Source: Sulfitobacter undariae
GTDB taxonomy: Bacteria > Pseudomonadota > Alphaproteobacteria > Rhodobacterales > Rhodobacteraceae
Direction of reading: 5' to 3'
DNA: 64,000 bases
Assembly (NCBI RefSeq): GCF_014196805.1
Contig: NZ_JACIEI010000007.1
Span: 62,001-126,000 of the forward strand
Below are positions 1 to 10,591 of the stretch, piece by piece. Position 1 is the first letter of the stretch; every line of letters begins with the position of its first letter. Both the position numbers and the translations under genes were made by a program. The notes beneath the pieces are model-generated. The model was not told the DNA's origin, ran no database searches, and saw only the letters and a list, made by a program, of their open reading frames with translations.

Positions 1-145
1 TAGAAACCATCCAACCCAAGCCCGCACCGCCATCAGGATATGCGCTGCCCAGCAGGTCGTAGATCACAGATATTTTGGCATATTGCATGGCCGCGCCCAG
101 CCCTGCGCCCCACAGCGCCAGTATCAGCGGCCATGAACCGATCAT
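1..145 (-). CDS. MFS transporter, N-terminal fragment cut by the window edge
   Basis: Forty-eight codons read leftwards off the window. The start is hydrophobic (MIGSWPLILALWGAGLGAA, then QYAKISVIYDLLGSAYP), which is what the first helix and loop of a major facilitator transporter look like. The ATG at 145 lies 17 nt beyond the stop of the methyltransferase, so the two genes probably form one minus-strand operon. I see no strong ribosome-binding site. The substrate cannot be told from this part. Confidence 0.5.
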   Translation of the reverse strand, partial: MIGSWPLILALWGAGLGAAMQYAKISVIYDLLGSAYPDGGAGLGWMVS

Positions 146-161
146 AACGATAACACTGGCA

Positions 162-725
162 TCAGCTGCGCTCGGCCATGGCCCATGCGCAGATCGGCAT
201 CATCGGATCATCTTCAATGTCATCTGTTGCTTCGTCATACTCGGGCGGCCAAACATCTTCGAGGTTGCGTTGGGCCACATGGCGGTTGCCCCATTGGAAT
301 GACTGGATAAGGTGTTCCTCAAACCCGCATTCAATCAGAAAGTTCTTGAGCCCCCGTGCAGACCAGCGCGAGTTATCCATCGGCGCGGCATGAAACGGCA
401 CATAGAATGGCACAGCCACCCAGAATTTACCGCCCTTTTTCAACATCTGGCGCACATGTTTGGTGGCAACATATGGGCGGTCCAGATGTTCCCACACTTG
501 ATTGGCCAAGATCAGATCAAATTTACGCATCTTGCCTGTGGCAGGGTCCAGATAAGGGCCTGCGCAAATGTCATATTCGGGATAACGGAACTGCTCATAG
601 CTTTTGAAATCAAACTGCGTGCCATAATGGCCCGATATCTCGGCCACCTTCAGGTTTTGCGGTTTGAGTTCTTGGATCATCCGGCGTGAAGCCGGCCCCA
701 TGACGACGCGATTTAAACTTACCAT
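162..725 (-). CDS. SAM-dependent methyltransferase (class I, type 11-like)
   Basis: A 187-residue protein. The middle holds FDLILANQVWEHLDRPY, the usual motif IV-like region of small class I methyltransferases, followed by VRQMLKKGGKFWVAVPFY, the post-motif strand (LKPGG-type). The glycine-rich motif I is degenerate: the N-terminal part reads LKVAEISGHYGTQF where E-x-G-x-G-x-G is expected. The C-terminus is acidic (DEATDDIEDD). The substrate is unknown. It precedes an MFS gene on the same strand. The family is fairly secure, the role is not. Confidence 0.7.
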   Translation of the reverse strand: MVSLNRVVMGPASRRMIQELKPQNLKVAEISGHYGTQFDFKSYEQFRYPEYDICAGPYLDPATGKMRKFDLILANQVWEHLDRPYVATKHVRQMLKKGGKFWVAVPFYVPFHAAPMDNSRWSARGLKNFLIECGFEEHLIQSFQWGNRHVAQRNLEDVWPPEYDEATDDIEDDPMMPICAWAMAERS

Positions 726-895
726 GACATAACTATGTCAGGGGCGATTGCGCGGGTCTAGGGCAAAGCACCCGCTAAGGAATATACGTCCCGTGCTGTG
801 AAAAGGTGAAAAGTTTGAAACTTCCGCACCGGATCAATCGTGAGTGCTGCATAGGTCGAAATAAACCTGCCCCTAGTTTTACAAAGGACGCCCAA

Positions 896-1744
896 ATGCT
901 CAAGCTACTCTCAACCACAACCTTGCTCGCGCTTTCCACATCTGCTGTTTTTGCGGAGGGCCAGCCCACGATGAGCGGCTATGGCCTGACCACTGACGGC
1001 GCATCTCTGGTGGTGTTTTCCGACATTTCCGCCCCTTCTGAGGCCACCAAAATCGAGCTGAACGGCGGTACATTGGATGCCATCGCCTACCGCCCAGTGA
1101 CAGGCGAGCTGATCGGGTTTTCCAAAGCTGGCAACGTCTATGTCGTGGATACAACAACAGGGGCGTTGACAGATATCAAAGCAACCTTCGCACCTGAAGT
1201 CAGCATGGGCGATGATGCTGCCGTGGCGTTTGATTTCAACAACAAAATCGACGCTGTGCGTGCAGTGTCGTCCGATGGCGTGAATGTGGTATATTTCCCG
1301 ACGGATTTCGGCGGTGACAAAGCCAATTCCGTCCTGCGCTTTACCGACCTGGCCTATGCCGAGGGCGATGCAAACCAAGGGGCAACACCGATGGTCTTTG
1401 CCAACGCCTATACCAACGCGGTGAACGGTGCCAAGCAAGACACAACTTTCCAATATGCTTTGGACAGCGGTTTGAATGCTCTGGTCAGCCTTGCCAACAA
1501 CGAAGGCACGTTGACCACGGTTGCGCCGCTGACATTGGACGGTGCGCCCTTTGACGTAACTATGGCGGGCGGTTTTGACATTATCTCGCCTGCCGCAGGC
1601 GAAGATATGGCCGTCGCCCTTCTGGCGATAGAAGGTGGCGAGACATCCGGCCTATATCAAATCGATCTGAGCAGCGGTGCCCTGACCTTGATGGGCGATA
1701 CAGGTATGGATAGTTTCAGCAGCTTTGCCGCAATGATGCACTAA
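896..1744 (+). CDS. Secreted DUF4394-type protein
   Basis: A 282-residue protein. The start at 896 is chosen because AAAGGACG lies 7-14 nt upstream and the product then begins with a clean signal peptide (MLKLLSTTTLLALSTSAVFA). The longer frame from 806 would bury that peptide. The mature part has repeated short beta-strand units (ITYRPVTGELIGFSK-like, VVYFPTDFGGDK, GLYQIDLSSGALT), which is the beta-propeller-like pattern of DUF4394, a family of exported proteins of unknown function. It is monocistronic, with its own bidirectional terminator downstream. No catalytic motif is visible. Confidence 0.7.
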   Translation: MLKLLSTTTLLALSTSAVFAEGQPTMSGYGLTTDGASLVVFSDISAPSEATKIELNGGTLDAIAYRPVTGELIGFSKAGNVYVVDTTTGALTDIKATFAPEVSMGDDAAVAFDFNNKIDAVRAVSSDGVNVVYFPTDFGGDKANSVLRFTDLAYAEGDANQGATPMVFANAYTNAVNGAKQDTTFQYALDSGLNALVSLANNEGTLTTVAPLTLDGAPFDVTMAGGFDIISPAAGEDMAVALLAIEGGETSGLYQIDLSSGALTLMGDTGMDSFSSFAAMMH

Positions 1745-1773
1745 TTTAAAGGCCGTTCATACAGGCACATAAC

Positions 1774-1802
1774 AAAGGGCGCAGAGGTAATCTGCGCCCT
1801 TT
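1774..1802. terminator. Bidirectional intrinsic terminator
   Basis: A perfect 12-bp inverted repeat (AAAGGGCGCAGA / TCTGCGCCCTTT) with a 5-nt loop. It is flanked by A-rich sequence on one side and T-rich sequence on the other, between the convergent DUF4394 and lpdA genes, so it can serve both. Confidence 0.85.
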
Positions 1803-1843
1803 TATCTATGCCGCTAAAGTGGGGTTTCCCCCTGCCCTTTACG

Positions 1844-3238
1844 TTACATGTGGATGACTTTGCCATAGGCATCCAGCACGGATTCATGCATCATTTCCGA
1901 CAAGGTCGGATGTGGGAATACGGTGTTCATCAAGTCTTCTTCGGTGGTTTCCAACTGACGGCCCACCACATAACCCTGAATCAACTCGGTCACTTCGGCA
2001 CCAATCATATGCGCGCCCAGCAATTCGCCTGTTTTGGCGTCAAAAATGGTTTTAATCAAACCGCTCTCCTCGCCCAAAGCGATGGCCTTGCCGTTGCCTA
2101 TAAAGGGAAAACGGCCCACTTTAATGTCATAACCCAGCTCTTTGGCCTTCGCTTCGGTATAGCCGACAGAGGCCACTTGCGGGTGGCAATAGGTGCAACC
2201 AGCGATGCTTTCGGGTTTGACGGGGTGGGGGTTTTCACCTGCCATCAATTCGGCCACCATGACACCTTCGTGGCTGGCTTTATGTGCAAGCCACGGTGCA
2301 CCTGCGATGTCACCGATGGCATAAAGCCCGTCAACGCCTGTACGGCAGTATTCGTCTGTCACAACATGGGTGCGGTCGATTTTGACACCCAGCTCCTCAA
2401 GGCCAAGGTCTTCGATATTGCCAACAATGCCCACAGCACTGATGACCGTATCGAATTCCTGTGTCTCGATCTTGCCGCCCACTTCGATATGCGCGGTGAC
2501 CTTATCCCCCTTGCGATTCAGTTTTTTGACCATCGCCTTTTGCATGATCTTCATGCCCTGTTTCTCAAACGCTTTTTTGGCAAACGCCGAGATTTCAGCG
2601 TCTTCCACTGGCAGCACGCGGTCCATGACCTCGACCACAGTCGTGTCGGCGCCCAGCGTATTATAGAAGCTGGCAAATTCGATACCAATCGCGCCTGATC
2701 CGATGACCAACAGCTTTTTCGGCATATGGGGCGGTTGCAATGCGTGGCGATAGGTCCAGACCAGTTTGCCATCGGCCTCAAGGCCCGGCAATTCACGCGC
2801 ACGTGCGCCTGTGGCCAACACGATGTTCTTGGCGCTCAGGCTTTCGGTGCCTTTGTCGGTTTTAACGCTCACCTTGCCCTTGGCAGGGATCGTCGCCTCG
2901 CCCATCACCACGGCAATCTTGTTCTTCTTCATCAAATGGCCGATGCCGCCTGACAACTGGCCCGCCACTTTGCGCGAGCGTTTCACAACCGCATCCAGAT
3001 CGTAACCAATGCCATCTGCTTTCAGGCCAAATTCTTTGGCGCGGTGCATCAAGTGGAAAACTTCGGAAGACCGCAGCAAGGCTTTGGTTGGGATACAACC
3101 CCAGTTCAGGCAAATCCCCCCAAGGTTTTCACGCTCGACAATACAGACTTTCATGCCCAATTGCGCGCCTCGGATGGCGGCCACATAGCCCCCCGGACCT
3201 GCTCCGATTACAATCAGATCATAGGTTGTCTCGGCCAT
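1844..3238 (-). CDS. lpdA: Dihydrolipoyl dehydrogenase (E3)
   Basis: A 464-residue FAD/NAD flavoprotein that reoxidises dihydrolipoyl groups of 2-oxoacid dehydrogenase complexes. Visible features are the FAD-binding GAGPGGYVAAIRGAQ at residues 12-26, the redox-active disulfide GGICLNWGC (Cys43/Cys48), the NAD-binding GSGAIGIEFASFYNTLG in the middle, and the C-terminal HPHPTLSEMMHE with the catalytic His-Glu of the dimer interface. The length is normal. It is monocistronic and 15 kb from pdhABC. Because a pdhA-like operator lies upstream (3268-3285), it is probably the E3 of pyruvate dehydrogenase. Other roles, such as 2-oxoglutarate dehydrogenase, are not excluded. Confidence 0.97.
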   Translation of the reverse strand: MAETTYDLIVIGAGPGGYVAAIRGAQLGMKVCIVERENLGGICLNWGCIPTKALLRSSEVFHLMHRAKEFGLKADGIGYDLDAVVKRSRKVAGQLSGGIGHLMKKNKIAVVMGEATIPAKGKVSVKTDKGTESLSAKNIVLATGARARELPGLEADGKLVWTYRHALQPPHMPKKLLVIGSGAIGIEFASFYNTLGADTTVVEVMDRVLPVEDAEISAFAKKAFEKQGMKIMQKAMVKKLNRKGDKVTAHIEVGGKIETQEFDTVISAVGIVGNIEDLGLEELGVKIDRTHVVTDEYCRTGVDGLYAIGDIAGAPWLAHKASHEGVMVAELMAGENPHPVKPESIAGCTYCHPQVASVGYTEAKAKELGYDIKVGRFPFIGNGKAIALGEESGLIKTIFDAKTGELLGAHMIGAEVTELIQGYVVGRQLETTEEDLMNTVFPHPTLSEMMHESVLDAYGKVIHM

Positions 3239-3267
3239 TTCACACCTCTTGCTAGGTTTGGAACATA

Positions 3268-3285
3268 TAGTTTACCATTAAACCA
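3268..3285 (-). promoter_or_regulatory. Candidate operator/promoter of lpdA, matching the pdhA palindrome
   Basis: Plus strand TAGTTTACCATTAAACCA matches 15 of 18 positions of the perfect palindrome in front of pdhA. Read in the direction of lpdA it gives GGTTTAATGGTAAACTATAT, so the AAACTATAT end (a likely -10 region) faces the gene exactly as at pdhA. It lies 30-47 nt upstream of the lpdA ATG. The regulator is unknown. Confidence 0.6.
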
Positions 3286-3386
3286 TACCACTACCACCAA
3301 CAATGGCTAGGGCGGATTGCAGCACTTGCGCCCTGCCCGCCCTGTTTGAGATGTTCTTTGCCTGTCGCACCCAAAAGGAATGCCTT

Positions 3387-3974
3387 TCAGGCGGCCTGTT
3401 TGGTCTGGATCTGGCGCAGAGTATGACCATAGCTGCCCGCTTGCGCATAAGCGACCTCACTGCGCGTATCCTCACGTGACAAGGCCGCATTGCGATAAGG
3501 AAAACGGCCAAACTGGCGGATCACTTCGCGGTGTGCCTGCGCGTGCAGCAGGTTGTTGCCGCCCTGTTGTGGCATTCTCTCCACCAGCAGGCGGATGCAG
3601 CGATCTTGGTCACACAGGTTTTCCGAATGCATCAACGGCAGATAGAAAAACTGTCGCGCCGGAGCGTCGATTTTCATGTCCCAGCCTTTGCAGATGGCCC
3701 GTTTGGCCGCCGCATTTGCGACCGCATCCATAGAGAACGCCCGCCCGTCGTCGTTGCGGAACATGTTGCGCGAGAATTGATCCGTAACAATGAGATAGGC
3801 CAGCGTGCCTGAGGGGTAGGTCAGCCACATGCTCAGGCCGCCATCGCGTGCGGCCTCCCATGTGGACATAAATTTCTCGCGGATTTCCGCATCAACCGCG
3901 TCATCCGCAAGGTACCATCCTGCGGGTCCAACGTGATCCAACCAAAACTCAAGTACTTTCTCGGGGCCTACCAT
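3387..3974 (-). CDS. DUF924 family protein
   Basis: A 195-residue protein starting MVGPEKVLEFWLDHVGPAGWY. The pattern VLxFWF at the start, the IVTDQFSRNMFRNDDGRAF core and the late FxYLPLMHSENLCDQDR and HREVIRQFGRFPYRNAALSR segments are typical of DUF924, an all-helical TPR-like family of unknown function. ATG 3974 is chosen over the longer frame because AGGAAGG sits just upstream and the family normally begins at this point. It stands alone between lpdA and the MFS gene. Confidence 0.85.
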   Translation of the reverse strand: MVGPEKVLEFWLDHVGPAGWYLADDAVDAEIREKFMSTWEAARDGGLSMWLTYPSGTLAYLIVTDQFSRNMFRNDDGRAFSMDAVANAAAKRAICKGWDMKIDAPARQFFYLPLMHSENLCDQDRCIRLLVERMPQQGGNNLLHAQAHREVIRQFGRFPYRNAALSREDTRSEVAYAQAGSYGHTLRQIQTKQAA

Positions 3975-4129
3975 CGCCGCATCCTTCCTGCACAGTGGTA
4001 ACAATGCCCCCAGCTAAATGCATTTCAACCTGTTTTAACAAACACGAATTGCAACAAAACGGTTACATTCCCAATCTAGTTGCCCACAAACCTCATTGTT
4101 GGGCGCTACCACAGCGAAAGCCCGCCAAA

Positions 4130-5443
4130 TCAGAGGCTTGTTTTACCCACCTCAGGTTCCTCAAGCTGTTCTTGCTCTTCGAGCTCCTGCTGCTCTTGCT
4201 CTTCCAACTCTGTCTCAATCACGTATTCCTGCGCGATTTCCATCGCAACTGTGGTCGCTGTCGGCCCCATAACAACATAAGATGCGGTTTCATCGACAGG
4301 TAGTGTGGCACGCACTGTGGAACGGTAGCCCGCGTAAATCACCATCGCTACAAACAAGACTGCGGTGAAAAGATAGAAGCCACCCGGCCCCAAGGACGTC
4401 CCCATCATCCAACCTGTGATCACCGGCCCCAAGACCGCGCCAAGGCCGTTGATGAACAGCAACCCACCAGAGGCCGCAGCCATATCATCATGCTCGAGAA
4501 AGTCGTTGGTATGCGCGATCAACAAAGAGTAGAGCGGGTTCGCCATGCCACCGACCACAAACGCCGAGACAAGCAGAAGCGAAAACACATCGCCCAGAAC
4601 CATCCCCATCACCGATCCGGCGGCACCGATCAACGAAACGATAATGATCAGGAAACGGCGGTCCATACGGTCTGAAATCCAGCCGATAGGATATTGCAAG
4701 ATCACCGCCCCCACAAAGAAGCTGGCGACAAAGCTGGAAATTTGCGCAACGTTCAATCCCGCTTCGGCACCGTAAACAGCCGCCATACCGAATTGCGCGG
4801 AAAAGATGCCACCCAAAATGAACATACCCACACACCCCAAAGGAGAGAAGCCCATCAGCGCGCTCAGGCTCATCGGTTTGGTGCGGTCAAACGCGGGTGT
4901 TGGGCTGATCGACAGCAGGATCGGCGTGACCGCAATGCTCACCGCGATGGAGGGGATCACAAACAGGATAAACCCGTCAGGTTCGGCGACCAGCAGCATG
5001 GCCTGCGCAGCAACAATACCCAACGTTTGCACGATCATATACAGCGACAGCGCCTTGCCGCGATTAGAGTTGTCTGCCGCGTTGTTGAGCCAGCTTTCGG
5101 CAGTTACGTAAACCGCAGAAAAGCAAAACCCGATCAAAACACGGCCCAAGATCCACATCGGCACGTTGGGAAAGGTTGGGTATAGGATCATCACAGCAGA
5201 AATAGCCGACGCCAGCGCCGCAAACACGCGCACATGCCCAACCCGCTGGATCATACGCGGTGCCAAACGCGAGCCGCCAAGGAAGCCCACAAAATACGCC
5301 GACATAACAATCGACATCATAAAGGTGTCAAAACCTTCAATCTCACCCCGAATACCCAGCAAGGTACCCTGCATGCCGTTACCCAGCATTAACAGGAACA
5401 TACCAAAAAGAAGCGCCCATGCGCTGGAGAGGACCTGAAGCAT
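4130..5443 (-). CDS. MFS transporter with a Glu/Gln-rich C-terminal tail
   Basis: A 437-residue, twelve-helix major facilitator of the YcaD-like type. The first helix is MLQVLSSAWALLFGMFLLML, and GFLGGSRLAPRMIQRVGHVR is the loop 2-3 signature (G-x-x-x-D/R-R). WISDRMDRRFLI is the equivalent in the second half. Helices end near residue 385. The last 50 residues are hydrophilic and contain a low-complexity run of Glu, Gln and Leu (ETELEEQEQQELEEQEQ), which is not part of the transporter fold and should face the cytoplasm. The substrate is unknown. The gene is monocistronic. Confidence 0.88.
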   Translation of the reverse strand: MLQVLSSAWALLFGMFLLMLGNGMQGTLLGIRGEIEGFDTFMMSIVMSAYFVGFLGGSRLAPRMIQRVGHVRVFAALASAISAVMILYPTFPNVPMWILGRVLIGFCFSAVYVTAESWLNNAADNSNRGKALSLYMIVQTLGIVAAQAMLLVAEPDGFILFVIPSIAVSIAVTPILLSISPTPAFDRTKPMSLSALMGFSPLGCVGMFILGGIFSAQFGMAAVYGAEAGLNVAQISSFVASFFVGAVILQYPIGWISDRMDRRFLIIIVSLIGAAGSVMGMVLGDVFSLLLVSAFVVGGMANPLYSLLIAHTNDFLEHDDMAAASGGLLFINGLGAVLGPVITGWMMGTSLGPGGFYLFTAVLFVAMVIYAGYRSTVRATLPVDETASYVVMGPTATTVAMEIAQEYVIETELEEQEQQELEEQEQLEEPEVGKTSL

Positions 5444-5516
5444 TATGTGGTTCCTTGTATCTGCGGGCCACCCTTAGCGGCGCAGTTATTTTAGGGTAGG
5501 CTCAAATGCGACTATT

Positions 5517-6581
5517 TCAATCGCTTTTGCGCGGAGGAAGCAGGAGTGACGCATCACCGTATGAGAAGAATCGATATTTCTCAGCGATAGCGTGAGAATA
5601 TATCATTCGGATGACATCGCTCCCCATCAACGCAGAGACCAGCATCATCAAAGTCGAGCGCGGCAGATGAAAGTTGGTCATCAGCGCATCTGCGACATTA
5701 AACTGGAATCCGGGAGTGATGAAAATATCTGTATCCCCTTCCCAAGCCGCGATGGCACCGCCTTTGCCTGCTGTCTCAATCAACCGCAGCGCGGTGGTGC
5801 CCACAGGGATCACACGCCCGCCAGCAGTTTTCGTTGCGGTGATTTCATCAACGGCGGTCTGTGTGACCTGCCCCCATTCCGAATGCATCTTGTGATCGGA
5901 AATATCATCGACCTTCACAGGCAGAAAAGTACCCGCGCCCACGTGCAGCGTGACATATGAGAATTCGACACCTTTGTCGCGCAGAGCAGCCAACAAAGGC
6001 GCGTCGAAATGCAAGGATGCTGTCGGGGCTGCAACCGCGCCGATGTTCTTGGCCCAAACCGTTTGATAATCGGTTTTATCTTGTGCATCCGCTGGACGTT
6101 TGGCCGCAATATAAGGCGGCAACGGCATCGCCCCCGCCGCATTCAGCGCCTTGTCGAAATCAACGCCTGTGATGTTAAAACGCAGATAGGCCACTCCATC
6201 CGAGATCGCCTCGAAGGTCGCACTCAGATCGTCAGAGAAAACAATTTCTTCACCTATTTTCAGCTTTTTAAGCGGCTTGATCAGCGCCGACCATTGGCCT
6301 GCATCCGCCTGTGGCTCCAACAAGGTTGCTTCGATCTTGGCGGCGACAGGTCCCTGCCCTGTCACACGGTGACGCAGGCCGGACAGCCGCGCAGGGATCA
6401 CACGGGTGTCATTCAACACCAATCGGTCACCCGCATGCAGCCAGTCCAGTAAATCATGGACCCGCGCATCGTGGATTTCAGCCCCCTGCGCCACCAGCAA
6501 ACGCGCAGAAGAACGCGGCTGTGCAGGGCGCACCGCGATGAGGGAATCGGGAAGATCGAAGTCAAAATCACTTAGTTTCAT
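5517..6581 (-). CDS. queA: tRNA preQ1(34) S-adenosylmethionine ribosyltransferase-isomerase
   Basis: A 354-residue enzyme of queuosine synthesis that transfers the ribosyl part of SAM to preQ1 in tRNA to give epoxyqueuosine. It begins [20 protein letters not shown] (the family usually starts LxDFDFxLPExLIAxxP) and contains [35 protein letters not shown] and [18 protein letters not shown], all hallmark QueA segments. The start at 6581 follows AGAGGCAGGATC and removes a 19-residue extension. It lies 10 nt downstream of the AsmA-like gene on the same strand, so it is likely cotranscribed with it. Confidence 0.96.
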   Translation of the reverse strand: MKLSDFDFDLPDSLIAVRPAQPRSSARLLVAQGAEIHDARVHDLLDWLHAGDRLVLNDTRVIPARLSGLRHRVTGQGPVAAKIEATLLEPQADAGQWSALIKPLKKLKIGEEIVFSDDLSATFEAISDGVAYLRFNITGVDFDKALNAAGAMPLPPYIAAKRPADAQDKTDYQTVWAKNIGAVAAPTASLHFDAPLLAALRDKGVEFSYVTLHVGAGTFLPVKVDDISDHKMHSEWGQVTQTAVDEITATKTAGGRVIPVGTTALRLIETAGKGGAIAAWEGDTDIFITPGFQFNVADALMTNFHLPRSTLMMLVSALMGSDVIRMIYSHAIAEKYRFFSYGDASLLLPPRKSD

Positions 6582-6591
6582 GATCCTGCCT

Positions 6592-9500
6592 CTAACGGCC
6601 TTCATACTCGTGTACAACGGGCCTTTTGGGCGTTTCAACGGGTTCTGGCGGGGTTTCGCCTTCTACGGTTGGAACTTGGGTTTGCGGGGCGCGGAACACA
6701 TTGCGCAACCCGCCTGGCGCCAGAACCGATAGCGGGTTTATAGATACTTTGGGTGCTTTGGTGTTACCGCCGAGAGTATAGTTAAACCCTAACAGGCCTT
6801 CGCCTTTGCGCGTCAGCACCGATCCTATGCCGTTCAAAAGGTACACAGGTGTCACCACACCTTGAATGGCAATCTGCCCCGTATCCGTGGCAAACACCCC
6901 GTCAGCAGACAGGCCCAGTGATGCCCCGACAGCGCTGGCACGGCTAAGGGTGAAACGCCCCGGCGTCATGCGAAATTCGGCCTCGACCTCATCAAAGTAG
7001 ATGCCGTCACCGTTCATTTCATTGACCAACCCGACCACAGACAGCGAATTCACCAGAGCCGCCATTGCAGGTGCATCCTTGATCGACACCCCAGTGATTT
7101 TGGCCCGCCCGTCATAGGCTGAGCCGTTGCCAACAGGGGTAAGCGCCAATTCTAGCGCACCACCAACAGCCTGCTTCAACAACCCAGCCGAGCGCAGCAC
7201 GCCACCGGCGTCAGCCGATGTCATTTGTACTGCCGTTCGGCCATTTTTCGGTAGCACCCGCCCCGACACACCCGTTTTACCGTTCACGCGCGCCTCAAAC
7301 GGGCCGTCAATGCCACCCGCCGTTTTAAACGTGCCTGCCAGTCCTTGAAGCCAGATGTCTTCGGTGATTTGCAACCGATCAAGCCTGACTTGCATAGGCG
7401 CTGCAGGCGCGGACGGTGCTCCAGCACCGCCACTTCCCCCACTGCCGCCGAATTGCGCGCCGCGCAGATCCAGTTGACCACCGCGCACAACAACCTGAGG
7501 CGCACGGTTGCCCCCCTGACCCACAAGCGCTGCACGTACATTCAGCCAGTCGCCCACACGCAAGCTGTCCAACTCCAGCACATCCAAGCCACCCGAATTG
7601 GCCAGTGTGATGCTGCCTTTGGCGGACAAGCCTGCGCCTGTAAGAGACATTGCAGTAACGGCGGGCTTGGCACCCAGCCTAATATTCATATCCAACGCGC
7701 CACGGGTGTTTTTATCTTTACGCCACCCCAGTTGCGGAATAACCAGTGCAGCGCCCCGCAGATCCGAGCGGATTGACATGCGCGGCGATTGGCCTTTGGC
7801 AAAATCAATGCCGATTGAAGCGCGTGTTGACCCTGTGACCATACCATCCGGCAGGCCCACATTAAACGCCGCGAGCGCCTTTGGCGTAATTTGCGCGGTG
7901 CCTCGTAGCGTGCTTTTGGAGGAGCCATTTCCCAGAGGTTGCTGCCAACGCCCGTCAAATGCGACACCATCCAAGGTTCCACGTCCTGCGATTTCAACGC
8001 CAGTGTCGCTGGCTGTCACCGCCATGCGTTGCGATTTCAAAGTGCGGCTTTTGATCAATTTACGACTGGTCAGATTCGATACATTGCCCGTCACATCAAA
8101 TTTGACCGCATCCGCTCCGCCGCCTCGCATGAGGGGAAAGGATATCGTGCCACTGGCATCCACCTCGCCCTCACCCAAATCCACAGGCAGGCCAGCGCGG
8201 CTCATTACGGACATCGGCGGCTGGTCAAGCGACCACAGGGCAGCCGTGGCCGAGCTGCGCAGGTTCAACCGCACCACTGCAGGCGCGCCGCCCTTCACAG
8301 TCACGTCGGGAATGATGAAGGCGGATCTTTCAACCTGTACCGCCCCGCCCATGCCTGCCTCGACCACGCCTTCGTCCAAGGACACAACCAGTCGCGTGCC
8401 ATCGAGACTGACCTGACCACTCGCTTGAGAAATAGGCGGCAAGGTTGGCAAAAAGCGGGCGTTCCCTTCGGCAAAATCCATCCCCAGAAAAATCCGTGGC
8501 TTTTGTTGAGGCGAAATCCGCAGGGCGAAATCCGCGTCCCTTATTTTGGCAGCATACACATTCTCTTCGAGCCATTGGCGGGTCTTTTGACCGACATTTG
8601 AAGGCCAAAGTTCCAGCACACGTTTCGGATCAACACTTTGTGTCCGCGCATCCAGCGCCACCTTCCAGCCATCAGGTTCGGCGCTTAGCGTCCCAAAGGC
8701 ATGGCGGGTCTGGCCTTGATCAAAGATATCAAAGCGGCCAACATTCAGATTAAACGGCGCTGTTTGCAGGCGGAAATCGACCTCTGCACGGTCCAGTTCG
8801 ATGGGCTCGGGATATAGCCCCAAGGGATTTGCGTGGATATCGGTCAGGCGGAACTGCCCCACCAATGCTTCTAAGGTGCCCTCAGTCAGGCCCGTCATGC
8901 TTGCGGTGCCTTCGCCGCTGGCACTGCCCCATTTACTGTCCACCGAAATGTCATCAAACTCGACCAGCCCTAGCGCAGAGTCGTAGGAGAAATAGCTGCG
9001 TGCTGAATCGAACGGGATCGGTTTTGTGCCCTCATTGGGCTGTAGTACCCCAGCGCCGATATGAAATGTCGCACTGAGCGGGGCCAATGTACCGTCACGC
9101 CGAACCCCCGAACGCAACGCGCCCGAAATCGGCGCACGCAGCGCACCCATCCATGCAAAGGCAGGGCTTTGTGTGGCAAGGTCACCGGCAGAGGCCTCTG
9201 ATAGCTGCACACCGAATTGCGCCTCGGGCACGCCGATGACGCTGGAGTAATTCGCAGCAAGCGTCGTGACGCCTGGCCCTTCTCCCAACAGCGCAAGGTC
9301 AACATTAACAACCAATGCACCCTCTTTGCGCACCGCGATCAGCCGCCCGCCATCCAGTGTAAAAGCCTTCTCGGCGCGTTGATCAATGTATTGTAGTGTC
9401 AGACCCCGCATTTCCGCATTATCCAATGCGGCCAAACCGGGCTGCTGCAAAACCGCATCGATTTGTTCAACCACAGACCCCAGACTGCGGCTCTGGCGTG

Positions 9501-10017
9501 TGGTGCCCGCACTGCGTGTGCCGCTCAGGGCTGTTTGCAGTGCCAATGTGCCGTCGGGCGCACGCACAATAGTCATAAAAACACCGCGCAAAGCTACTTC
9601 TGCGGGCTGAAGTTTTCCTGTGCGCAGCGCGGGCATCGAAAACCGTACCCGCGCCTCGGAAAAGCGGATCAGCTCGGCGCCTTCAGGTGTCTCGACAGAC
9701 ACATCGCTCAGCCGGATGCGCGGGCGCCAGCCCTCTTCCATCAAGAACCGCAACTCTCCGAAAGAGATTGTGACAAAGGGGAATTCTTCCTCAAGGCGCT
9801 GTTCGATCCGTGCCTCTATCCATGCAGGCACAACAACAGGACGGTCATAGAAGAAGTACACAGCCCCAACAGCAATAACCACGGCCAGAACCACCAGCGA
9901 CCAGATCGCATTAAAAAGACCGATCAACAACATCAGCAAACCGCGTTTGCGGCGGGATGGCCTGACTGGCGGGGGCGCGGTCGGTGCGGGGTCTGCCATC
10001 AGGTACGGGTCACTCAC
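6592..10017 (-). CDS. AsmA-like/DUF3971 inner-membrane anchored protein
   Basis: About 1141 residues from GTG 10017 (ATG 9999 is the alternative; neither has a strong ribosome-binding site). A Pro/Arg-rich cytoplasmic start ([12 protein letters not shown]) precedes one transmembrane helix ([20 protein letters not shown]), then more than 1000 residues of periplasmic beta-rich repeats typical of the AsmA/TamB/YhdP group (DUF3971 and AsmA_2). Known members are thought to bridge the periplasm and move phospholipids to the outer membrane; applying that here is inference. A Gly-rich hinge ([19 protein letters not shown]) occurs near residue 860. The longest frame extends to 10104, but that would overlap the divergent bcp region. 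Confidence 0.85.
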   Translation of the reverse strand: MSDPYLMADPAPTAPPPVRPSRRKRGLLMLLIGLFNAIWSLVVLAVVIAVGAVYFFYDRPVVVPAWIEARIEQRLEEEFPFVTISFGELRFLMEEGWRPRIRLSDVSVETPEGAELIRFSEARVRFSMPALRTGKLQPAEVALRGVFMTIVRAPDGTLALQTALSGTRSAGTTRQSRSLGSVVEQIDAVLQQPGLAALDNAEMRGLTLQYIDQRAEKAFTLDGGRLIAVRKEGALVVNVDLALLGEGPGVTTLAANYSSVIGVPEAQFGVQLSEASAGDLATQSPAFAWMGALRAPISGALRSGVRRDGTLAPLSATFHIGAGVLQPNEGTKPIPFDSARSYFSYDSALGLVEFDDISVDSKWGSASGEGTASMTGLTEGTLEALVGQFRLTDIHANPLGLYPEPIELDRAEVDFRLQTAPFNLNVGRFDIFDQGQTRHAFGTLSAEPDGWKVALDARTQSVDPKRVLELWPSNVGQKTRQWLEENVYAAKIRDADFALRISPQQKPRIFLGMDFAEGNARFLPTLPPISQASGQVSLDGTRLVVSLDEGVVEAGMGGAVQVERSAFIIPDVTVKGGAPAVVRLNLRSSATAALWSLDQPPMSVMSRAGLPVDLGEGEVDASGTISFPLMRGGGADAVKFDVTGNVSNLTSRKLIKSRTLKSQRMAVTASDTGVEIAGRGTLDGVAFDGRWQQPLGNGSSKSTLRGTAQITPKALAAFNVGLPDGMVTGSTRASIGIDFAKGQSPRMSIRSDLRGAALVIPQLGWRKDKNTRGALDMNIRLGAKPAVTAMSLTGAGLSAKGSITLANSGGLDVLELDSLRVGDWLNVRAALVGQGGNRAPQVVVRGGQLDLRGAQFGGSGGSGGAGAPSAPAAPMQVRLDRLQITEDIWLQGLAGTFKTAGGIDGPFEARVNGKTGVSGRVLPKNGRTAVQMTSADAGGVLRSAGLLKQAVGGALELALTPVGNGSAYDGRAKITGVSIKDAPAMAALVNSLSVVGLVNEMNGDGIYFDEVEAEFRMTPGRFTLSRASAVGASLGLSADGVFATDTGQIAIQGVVTPVYLLNGIGSVLTRKGEGLLGFNYTLGGNTKAPKVSINPLSVLAPGGLRNVFRAPQTQVPTVEGETPPEPVETPKRPVVHEYEGR

Positions 10018-10129
10018 TAGGGATTCTACTTTTGCGGCGCTACGGGTTGGACATTTGCGCCTCTGACCTACTATGACAGAGGATAACCGCCCCTCCAAGG
10101 GCACCCCTTTCCCAACGGCGGAGTTTTAC

Positions 10130-10591
10130 ATGCCAGAGATTTCAAAACCTGCACCAGAATTTACCCTGCCCGTCACAGGCGGAGGCAATGTGACACTCTC
10201 CGCGCTGCAAGGCACCCCCGTTGTGTTATTCTTCTATCCGCGTGACGACACCCCGGGCTGCACCACAGAAAGCATCGGCTTTTCCGAAAAGTTGGCAGAG
10301 TTTGAGGATGCTGGGGCAAAAGTGTTTGGCGTGTCTCGGGATACGATGGCGAAACATGACAAATTCACAACCAAACATGCGCTGACCGTGCCATTGCTCT
10401 CAGATGAAGAAGGTACAGTGACCGAAGCCTATGGCGTCTGGGTGGAGAAAAATATGTACGGCAAGAAATCCATGGGGATCGAGCGGGCAACCTATCTGAT
10501 CGACGCGCAGGGCAACATCGCACAAATTTGGCGCAAGGTTAAAGTGGCAGGCCATGTCGAGGCCGTTCTAGACGCGGTGCGCGCGCTATGA
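10130..10591 (+). CDS. bcp: Bcp/PrxQ-type thiol peroxidase (1-Cys)
   Basis: A 153-residue peroxiredoxin. The peroxidatic motif is FFYPRDDTPGCTTES with Cys44, followed by the conserved FGVSRDTMAKHDKF and the LLSDEEGTVTEAYGVW segments. Many Bcp proteins have a second Cys five residues after the first; here position 49 is Ile and Cys44 is the only cysteine, so it should work with an external thiol. ATG 10130 is chosen because GGAG precedes it and homologues start M-x-E/D-x-G/K-x-x-A-P-x-F. Its stop overlaps the start of the DUF455 gene by 4 nt, so they are translationally coupled. Confidence 0.93.
   Translation: MPEISKPAPEFTLPVTGGGNVTLSALQGTPVVLFFYPRDDTPGCTTESIGFSEKLAEFEDAGAKVFGVSRDTMAKHDKFTTKHALTVPLLSDEEGTVTEAYGVWVEKNMYGKKSMGIERATYLIDAQGNIAQIWRKVKVAGHVEAVLDAVRAL

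Noticed and set aside
1808..2698. A 296-codon open frame on the plus strand
   Set aside because: It is the antisense of lpdA; the composition (many His, Phe, Cys) is that of a shadow frame and there is no ribosome-binding site.
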